NCBI RefSeq assembly: GCF_003987255.1
Contig: NZ_PIQC01000001.1
Span: forward strand, 620,001 to 684,000
DNA length: 64,000 nucleotides
Direction: 5' to 3'
Origin: Idiomarina ramblicola
Lineage (GTDB): Bacteria; Pseudomonadota; Gammaproteobacteria; Enterobacterales; Alteromonadaceae
This document shows positions 58,684 to 64,000 of this stretch, piece after piece (the first letter of the stretch is position 1; each line of letters opens with the position of its first letter). Both the position numbers and the translations under genes were made by a program. Under the pieces are notes generated by a model that saw only the letters and a program-made list of their open reading frames with translations, ran no database searches and was not told where the DNA came from.

Positions 58684-59430
58684 TCAATTCTTTACTGTTA
58701 ATATTAACTGCTGCTTTGCAAATTGGTTTATTGTCTGCATTGCACCTTGCTGCAGCTGCTCCGCTGGCCACTGTGGAAGCAGTTCTGGTAAACGTTCGAG
58801 AAAGGCTTTGAATTGAATACCCTGTTGACTCTGTAGCTCGGTTACAAGCAGATAGGTCATCGCATTGATGCGAATAAAACGAACCTTCCCACCACTATCA
58901 CGAAAAACAACCAAAAAGCGCGGTTCTGACAAGGGTTCACAAGGTTGGAATTGCTCGCTTATCTCATCAACAGGGTACTGATATGACGCTACTAATGCCG
59001 TTGGATTAAGTCCAATAGTGTGCTCTTGGCTGAGCTCTTCTGTAAGGCAAACATAACTCTCAGGCCAGAGTTTTTGCTCTACTGACAGCTCTGCCCATTC
59101 GTAATGAGCCAGTTCAGCAGCAAAAACTTGCAGCTCTTCATTTGACTGCAAGTAGTCAACAAAATTCTTTGCTATTCCGGTAAAGTAAGGAGAGTCAGAG
59201 GAAAAGTTCCGAAAAAATCGCTCTTTAGTTTCAGACCATTGGTTGGCATCTGACAGCTTACTCAGTACAGGGAAAGCGCTATCAATAAAACGAAAAATGT
59301 TATTACGTAAAAGTCGTTGGTAAACAGCTAGCCTGCGAGGCTCAATGTCTTTCAGCCAAGTTTCATCGGCAATTTTTTGTGGATCTTTTAACTGCTCGAC
59401 AAAGCGGGCTTGAATTTTTTTGAACGTCAT
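58684..59430 (-). CDS. DUF2063 / HvfC (BufC)-like protein
   Basis: The 248-residue product matches the DUF2063 N-terminal region (the RRLAVYQRLLRNNIFRFIDSAFPVL block and SPYFTGIAKNFVDYL). Family members act as the partner (HvfC/BufC) of DUF692 (MNIO) enzymes, contacting the precursor peptide. It starts 1 bp after the upstream DUF692 gene's stop, so the two are translationally coupled. No precursor gene (HvfA/BufA) or HvfD is visible beside it. Confidence 0.8.
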   Translation of the reverse strand: MTFKKIQARFVEQLKDPQKIADETWLKDIEPRRLAVYQRLLRNNIFRFIDSAFPVLSKLSDANQWSETKERFFRNFSSDSPYFTGIAKNFVDYLQSNEELQVFAAELAHYEWAELSVEQKLWPESYVCLTEELSQEHTIGLNPTALVASYQYPVDEISEQFQPCEPLSEPRFLVVFRDSGGKVRFIRINAMTYLLVTELQSQQGIQFKAFLERLPELLPQWPAEQLQQGAMQTINQFAKQQLILTVKN

Positions 59431-59431
59431 T

Positions 59432-60241
59432 TTACGCGTGTCGCTCTTGTATCACTTTAATTTGACCCAACTCTTGGTTCAATTCGTCCAATGAAGGGAA
59501 ATTAAAGTCTCTTTCCAGTAGTGTCGGATAAACACCGTGTTGTCCATACGCATAATCCAGAAGTTCAAACACTTGCTCTTTAACCTCAGCACCATGGGTA
59601 TCGACATAAAGATCATCATATTCTTCGTGATGCCCTGCTATGTGCCCGTAAATAATTCGCTCTGAAGGCAGTCCAGCAATAAATTCATAAGGATCATAAC
59701 GATGATTAACGCTGTTCACAAAAACGTTGTTAACATCCAGAAGAAGCTTACAGTTGCTTGATTCAAGCACTTGCTTGATAAACTCAAGCTCGGTTAGCTC
59801 TGGAGCAGGACTGGCATAATAAGATACGTTTTCGAGTATCAACGGTTGTCCGAGAAGAGTTTGGACATCCCTTATCCTCGAGCTGACATGGGAAACGGCG
59901 TCTACCGTAAAAGGTATTGGCAGCAAGTCGTACAGCTGACCATTGTGAGAGCAGTAACTTAAGTGCTCACTATAAATTTCAACGTCAAATGCTTTCAAAA
60001 ACTGCTTCACGTCTTTTATAAACGCGCTATCAAGAGGATCCTGACTACCAATAGAAAGTGATAGCCCGTGGCTCGTTAATTGATAGTTCTCGGCAACTCT
60101 AGCCAGTTTATCTAAACGCTGACCTTTAAAAGGTATCCAGTTTTCCGGGGCAAGCTCAAGAAAGTCCGCGTTAATATCTCCCGCTAATGCGGCATCCAGT
60201 AACTCATTTCTTAATCCTAAACCAATTGAATTAGGTTTCAT
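59432..60241 (-). CDS. DUF692 / MNIO family enzyme (HvfB/BufB-like)
   Basis: The 269-residue product is a TIM-barrel-like DUF692 protein. The opening SIGLGLRNELLDAAL and later conserved blocks (TSHGLSLSIGS, YSEHLSY, ILENVSYYASP, LLLDVNNVFVNS, YGHIAGHHE, LERDFNFP) supply the His, Glu, Asp and Asn residues that bind two or three iron ions in this family. MNIO enzymes oxidatively modify cysteine-containing peptides. The ATG at 60241 with GGGGGCAAA upstream is chosen over 60271. A terminator sits just upstream. Confidence 0.85.
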   Translation of the reverse strand: MKPNSIGLGLRNELLDAALAGDINADFLELAPENWIPFKGQRLDKLARVAENYQLTSHGLSLSIGSQDPLDSAFIKDVKQFLKAFDVEIYSEHLSYCSHNGQLYDLLPIPFTVDAVSHVSSRIRDVQTLLGQPLILENVSYYASPAPELTELEFIKQVLESSNCKLLLDVNNVFVNSVNHRYDPYEFIAGLPSERIIYGHIAGHHEEYDDLYVDTHGAEVKEQVFELLDYAYGQHGVYPTLLERDFNFPSLDELNQELGQIKVIQERHA

Positions 60242-60256
60242 TTTGCCCCCAAGAAA

Positions 60257-60285
60257 ACAAAAACCCGACACTGTGGTCGGGTTTT
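60257..60285 (-). terminator. Terminator at the end of the TonB2 operon
   Basis: AAAACCCGAC (60260-60269) pairs with GTCGGGTTTT (60276-60285), with a T-run on the minus strand. It lies between the TPR gene and the DUF692 gene, only about 16 bp before the DUF692 start. Confidence 0.85.
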
Positions 60286-60310
60286 ACTGTGCAGTCATAA
60301 CAAAAAGCGA

Positions 60311-61609
60311 TTAATCTAAATCAATGCCTTTTCGTTCTGCTGTCGACTTTATGTAACCCTTCCAGCTACGAGCACTACGACGTTGACCGTCAAAGGTAGC
60401 GGCTTCATCAACATAACGCATTGCCTGGCGATAGTCACCACCATAGAAATACGCTTCTGCTAAGGACATATAAACGCGACCTTCTTCACTACGCTCTAAA
60501 TAGTCCAGAGCTTTTTTCAAAGGATCCGTTGCCGCAATATACTGTTCATTCAACAGCATCAAGTTGCCTTGTTTGCGGTAATATTCACCTTTGTTGTCAT
60601 CATCGCTAGCGGCTTCTGCTGCACGCTGATACCAGGAAACTGCTTTATCAAGCGATTTTGCCCGATGAAAACTATTAGCCATACTGGCATAGTTTTTAGC
60701 AGTCCCTTCAATATCTCCAGCTTCTACATGCTTTTCCATAGTGGTAGCGGCTTTATATGGAACACCTTCGTTATCATACAATTGAACCAGCATTTTATAC
60801 TGACTCTCAGTATCAAGGTATCCGGCCATATAGGCTATTTCCATGGTTTGAAGAGATTTTGCTAAATTTTCTTCCAACATGTAAAACTGAGCTAGCTGAG
60901 CCCACCAGGTTGTTACTGCTGGTAGTTTGTTCAAACCTTCTTCAAGAACGTCTATCGCCTGAGGATACATCTTACGTTCATAGTAAGATGCCATCATCAG
61001 CGTGTAGACATTTTTTTCAGGCTTCTCAGCTGCTTGCAAAGATGCTTCAGCGAAAGGAATAATTTCCTCGAAGTTCTTCATCTGATAGTGCGCATTAGCC
61101 ATATACAAGAAAACTTGAGGATCACGCTCACCTGTGAATTGAACCCACTTTTTAAGGTATTCAAGGCTCTGCTCATAATTCTCTTCCTGCAAGCTAATTT
61201 GCCCGACAAGTTTCAGCGCCGCGGCTTGATCACTCCAACCGAGCACATCTTGATCAACAGAATCTTTCAAGACTCGCAGAGCATCTGACAGACGTTCATC
61301 TGCTGCATAAAGGTTACCAAGGAAACGGCCTAGATAAGCAGAATCATACCCGTCGCTCGGGTCTTGATCTTCAAGAACTAGTATCGCTTCCTTGATTTTT
61401 TCTTCTTCATACAGGTCGAACGCATCCATAATGGCGCGACCGATGCTTTGCGATGCTGCTTTATTGTCTCGAGCGTCTTTCTGCGCCTCAACAGTGTCTT
61501 CGTCCGGAATGTTAAAGCCAAGGTCCTGGGCCGAAGCCTGGGACGTTGTCATCGACATAACCGAAACGAAAGCCAGGGCACTAACAAATGTTTTTAATGT
61601 ATATTTCAT
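60311..61609 (-). CDS. TPR-repeat periplasmic protein of the TonB2 cluster
   Basis: The 432-residue product has a signal peptide (about residues 1-27, cleavage after ASA) and multiple TPR-like helical repeats through residue 420, for example NYEQSLEYLKKWVQFTGERD and GDYRQAMRYVDEAATFDG. A TPR-like gene commonly follows tonB2 in Vibrio and Alteromonadales. It starts 3 bp after the tonB2 stop, and ends at the operon terminator. The role is probably assembly or interaction, inferred. Confidence 0.8.
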   Translation of the reverse strand: MKYTLKTFVSALAFVSVMSMTTSQASAQDLGFNIPDEDTVEAQKDARDNKAASQSIGRAIMDAFDLYEEEKIKEAILVLEDQDPSDGYDSAYLGRFLGNLYAADERLSDALRVLKDSVDQDVLGWSDQAAALKLVGQISLQEENYEQSLEYLKKWVQFTGERDPQVFLYMANAHYQMKNFEEIIPFAEASLQAAEKPEKNVYTLMMASYYERKMYPQAIDVLEEGLNKLPAVTTWWAQLAQFYMLEENLAKSLQTMEIAYMAGYLDTESQYKMLVQLYDNEGVPYKAATTMEKHVEAGDIEGTAKNYASMANSFHRAKSLDKAVSWYQRAAEAASDDDNKGEYYRKQGNLMLLNEQYIAATDPLKKALDYLERSEEGRVYMSLAEAYFYGGDYRQAMRYVDEAATFDGQRRSARSWKGYIKSTAERKGIDLD

Positions 61610-61612
61610 TTC

Positions 61613-62224
61613 TTAGTTCCCATCCATTGTGAAGTCGAGCTGAACGGTCATGCCTTCCTGACGAATAGGCTTACCGTCAACAATCTTAGGCTTATACTTC
61701 CAACGCAATAACGCGCGGCGTGCCTCTCGATCGAAAACTCGACGAGGTTCAGAATCAATGACTTCAACGTCAGTTACACCACCTTGTTCATCGATAGTGA
61801 AGCGCAGTTGTACCCAACCTTCTGTGCCATTTCGGGCAGCAGATGGCGGATAACGCGGTTCAATACGAACGATTGGTGTTGCGTCACCGTCAGAACTTAA
61901 ACCTCCACCAGGACCTGAAAGTCCGGTATCAGCTCCACCAACATCAACATCAAAACCCATGTTCATGTTCATGCCACTGTCTGATGTATCTGGTTCAGAC
62001 TGTGGTGTTTCTGGTGGTTGCTCCGGTGGCGGCGGTGGCGGCGGCGGAGTACGCCGACGCTCCTGAACGTCAGACTCAGGTGGCGACGTTACGATGTCAA
62101 TAACCGGAGATGGAGGCGGCGCTTCGTTGCGCTGCGCTCCTCCGCCGATTAAGTAAGCCATGAAAGCAAACAGAGCAAACGTAACGGCGGCACCTAGTAG
62201 TAAAGATACTAAAAAGCGCACCAT
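61613..62224 (-). CDS. tonB2: TonB2 energy transducer
   Basis: The 203-residue product has an N-terminal membrane helix (LVSLLLGAAVTFALFAFMAYLI), a Pro-rich periplasmic spacer (around residues 55-80), and a C-terminal TonB domain with RYPPSAARNGTEGWVQLRFTI. It passes the proton-motive force to TonB-dependent receptors. It lies 1 bp after exbD2. Confidence 0.9.
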   Translation of the reverse strand: MVRFLVSLLLGAAVTFALFAFMAYLIGGGAQRNEAPPPSPVIDIVTSPPESDVQERRRTPPPPPPPPEQPPETPQSEPDTSDSGMNMNMGFDVDVGGADTGLSGPGGGLSSDGDATPIVRIEPRYPPSAARNGTEGWVQLRFTIDEQGGVTDVEVIDSEPRRVFDREARRALLRWKYKPKIVDGKPIRQEGMTVQLDFTMDGN

Positions 62225-62225
62225 A

Positions 62226-62627
62226 TTAGTTATTCTCCGCAGCTATGGATATCTGATCGATACCCGCTTCCTTAACCTGATCCATAACTTCAACAACGAC
62301 ACCATGCTCAGCTTTCGTGTCTGCCTGGATAACAACAACATCAGTTGGCTGTTCGGCAAGCATACGTTCGATGTTCGCGCCTACGCGTTCAACATCCACT
62401 TGACGTTTATCCATCCAAACCTCACCGGTATCGCGAATAGCGATAAAGATGTTAGCTGAAGGCTCCTTGGTCGTATTATTAGCTTCAGGCTTATTGACCT
62501 GAATACCAGCTTCTTTGACGAATGAGGTCGTTACGATAAAGAAGATCAACATAATGAACACGATGTCAAGCATCGGCGTCATGTCAATCGACGCATCTTC
62601 CTCTTCTCGATTACGATTACGTGCCAT
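62226..62627 (-). CDS. exbD2: ExbD2 biopolymer transport protein
   Basis: The 133-residue product has a single N-terminal helix. The conserved Asp of the helix is in IDMTPMLDIVFIMLIFFIV, essential for proton use by ExbD. The C-terminal part is periplasmic. It is between exbB2 and tonB2 on the minus strand. Confidence 0.93.
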   Translation of the reverse strand: MARNRNREEEDASIDMTPMLDIVFIMLIFFIVTTSFVKEAGIQVNKPEANNTTKEPSANIFIAIRDTGEVWMDKRQVDVERVGANIERMLAEQPTDVVVIQADTKAEHGVVVEVMDQVKEAGIDQISIAAENN

Positions 62628-62639
62628 AATTTTACTCTC

Positions 62640-63164
62640 TTAGTGATGTGGCAAACTGTCAATAAGGCCTTCTTTCGCTCTGCGCACTTTACTTTCAAGA
62701 CGTGTCGCGAAAAACATACCGGATAATGCTGCAACCATTCCCGCCATCGTCGGGATTGTTGCCATCGAAATACCCGATGCCATCAGACGAGGGTTACCCG
62801 TCCCTTGCACTGCCATGATTTCAAACACTGTAATCATACCTGTCACGGTACCCAGCAGCCCGACCAGCGGACATAAGGCAACACAAGTTTTTATCAACAG
62901 AATACGTGCATTCAGTTTATCGTTCGCTTCGGAAATCCATGCTTCACGGATTCTATGGGCGTACCATGAGGTGGTGTCCTTACGGGCATCCCATTTCGCA
63001 ATAATCTCGTTGCGAAATTTAGGGAAAGCACCTGTAAGATACCAATAACGCTCAATCATCAGTACCCACATTAGAAAGAGCACCCCCATGACGATGTACA
63101 AGACATCGCCACCGGTAGCCAGAAAATCCCTGATAGATTCCCAAAGTTCCATCAGGTAAAGCAT
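62640..63164 (-). CDS. exbB2: ExbB2 (MotA/TolQ/ExbB proton channel) protein
   Basis: The 174-residue product has three membrane helices and the MotA/TolQ/ExbB block CPLVGLLGTVTGMITVFE and TIPTMAGMVAALSGMFFATRL. It is a short ExbB form typical of TonB2 systems. It starts 3 bp after ttpC ends. Confidence 0.93.
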   Translation of the reverse strand: MLYLMELWESIRDFLATGGDVLYIVMGVLFLMWVLMIERYWYLTGAFPKFRNEIIAKWDARKDTTSWYAHRIREAWISEANDKLNARILLIKTCVALCPLVGLLGTVTGMITVFEIMAVQGTGNPRLMASGISMATIPTMAGMVAALSGMFFATRLESKVRRAKEGLIDSLPHH

Positions 63165-63167
63165 GGG

Positions 63168-64000
63168 TTACTCCTTCTCCGAATGCGAGGCTACGATACC
63201 CGCTGCTTGCTCGTCCAGAATATGAACAATAGACTTGCCGCGAGAAGCCACAATACTGTGAGCCAAAATCAATGGAATAGCTGCAATCAGACCCATAGCC
63301 GTTGTTACCAACGCCATAGAGATGTCGCCTGCCATGATCTTAGGATCACCAGTACCAAACAGTGTAATTGACTGGAAGGTACCAATCATACCGACAACTG
63401 TACCTAATAGACCAAGCAATGGTGCGATAGCCGCTAAAATCTTGATGACATTAATGCCACTTTCGATTCTAGGCGTTTCGCGCAGAATTGCCTCATCTAA
63501 TTTTAATTCCAGGTTTTCTGGATCGGCATTCTTATTCTCATGGTAAACTTGCAAGATACGGCCTAATGCGTTGTTATCTTTAGGCTTATCAGCATTTTTC
63601 AACTGAGAGCGGATTTTTCCTGCTGCCGTTGTCAATGTAACCAATTTGAATACAGAAATTAGCAGACCAAGAATTAATACTGCGGTAATAACATAACCGA
63701 CAGTATCACCTTGGTGATAATGCTCTTCTAGTGTCTTTTTGCCAGTTAACAAGCTAAGAATCTGACCTTTTGAAGGATCAAGGAATACACCTTCATAACC
63801 TTCGTCGGTATTAGCAAATTCTTCAGCTTGTGAAGTTGCGCTACCCTGAGGTTGACGACCTAACGGCTGAACTTGCTCCGTTGTGTCGTTGTATACCAGG
63901 TATTGTTCGCCAGAAATAAGGTTAAACGTACCGACACGAACCACTTCACGGGTTTCACTACCACCGTCAAGCAACGTTACTTCGGTATCAAACTTAACCA
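63168..64000 (-). CDS. ttpC: TtpC-like large MotA/TolQ/ExbB protein (5' cut by window edge)
   Basis: The frame is open to the window's right end, so the start lies outside it. The visible 277 codons end with the MotA/TolQ/ExbB domain (IAPLLGLLGTVVGMIGTFQS and MALVTTAMGLIAAIPLILAH). Before it lies a periplasmic segment and a helix (VGYVITAVLILGLLISVFKLV). This is the layout of TtpC, a fourth essential component of Vibrio TonB2 systems. The gene order ttpC-exbB2-exbD2-tonB2-TPR supports this. Confidence 0.85.
   Translation of the reverse strand, partial: VKFDTEVTLLDGGSETREVVRVGTFNLISGEQYLVYNDTTEQVQPLGRQPQGSATSQAEEFANTDEGYEGVFLDPSKGQILSLLTGKKTLEEHYHQGDTVGYVITAVLILGLLISVFKLVTLTTAAGKIRSQLKNADKPKDNNALGRILQVYHENKNADPENLELKLDEAILRETPRIESGINVIKILAAIAPLLGLLGTVVGMIGTFQSITLFGTGDPKIMAGDISMALVTTAMGLIAAIPLILAHSIVASRGKSIVHILDEQAAGIVASHSEKE

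Overview
The window is a continuous stretch of chromosome from a marine Gammaproteobacterium, most probably an Alteromonadales member of the Idiomarina type. This rests on protein content and gene order (an Rnf complex followed by nth, MotY, a TonB2/TtpC system, a fadD-rnd cluster, apt-dnaX-ybaB-recR-htpG-adk), and the species assignment is an inference. Coding density is high. No phage, insertion sequence, CRISPR array or antibiotic-resistance island is visible.

Layout. 1-6.4 kb: the end of a 3-methyladenine glycosylase gene, a small outer-membrane barrel, SIMPL, DUF502 and YchJ-like proteins, a membrane EAL phosphodiesterase and two small membrane proteins. 6.4-11.1 kb: uvrB, a MATE exporter and an aspartate aminotransferase. 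11.1-12.0 kb: a 700-bp AT-rich gap with a cluster of three DnaA boxes, followed by two identical tRNA-Asn genes behind a consensus promoter. 12-13.6 kb: a glycosyltransferase and a PAP2 phosphatase. 13.7-19.6 kb: rnfABCDGE-nth. 19.6-24.6 kb: motY, rnt, peroxiredoxin, grxD, sodB and a hydrolase. 24.7-30.7 kb: a patch of lineage-specific genes (lipoproteins, a DUF748 protein, a DUF5610 protein, secreted hypotheticals) containing the C-terminal remnant of a HAD phosphatase. 30.9-41.8 kb: fadR, dsbB, ycgN-mltB-ycgL, fadD-rnd, a hydrolase, slp, tsaB and yoaA, with two small Q-rich proteins. 41.8-49.2 kb: the complete hisGDCBHAFI operon with its leader peptide and attenuator. 49.2-58.5 kb: a NorM-like exporter, a hydrolase, a MAPEG protein, then adk, htpG, recR, ybaB, dnaX, apt and a single-domain response regulator. 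58.5-64 kb: a 40-residue membrane protein, a DUF2063/DUF692 (HvfC/HvfB-like) pair, and a TonB2 cluster (TPR, tonB2, exbD2, exbB2, ttpC) running off the right edge.

How the genes work together. The Rnf genes encode a full ion-translocating ferredoxin/NADH oxidoreductase. The his operon is complete and attenuated. FadR is encoded about 5 kb from fadD, and a FadR-like operator lies upstream of fadD. The TonB2 genes would energise outer-membrane uptake. dnaX has a strong A10 slippery site that should produce both tau and gamma.

The points most worth a second look are the DnaA-box cluster, the dnaX recoding site, the DUF692-DUF2063 pair without a visible precursor peptide, the 40-residue membrane ORF beside it, the HAD remnant, and the two small proteins sharing a C-terminal tail. 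I did not find a convincing wholly new multi-gene system.
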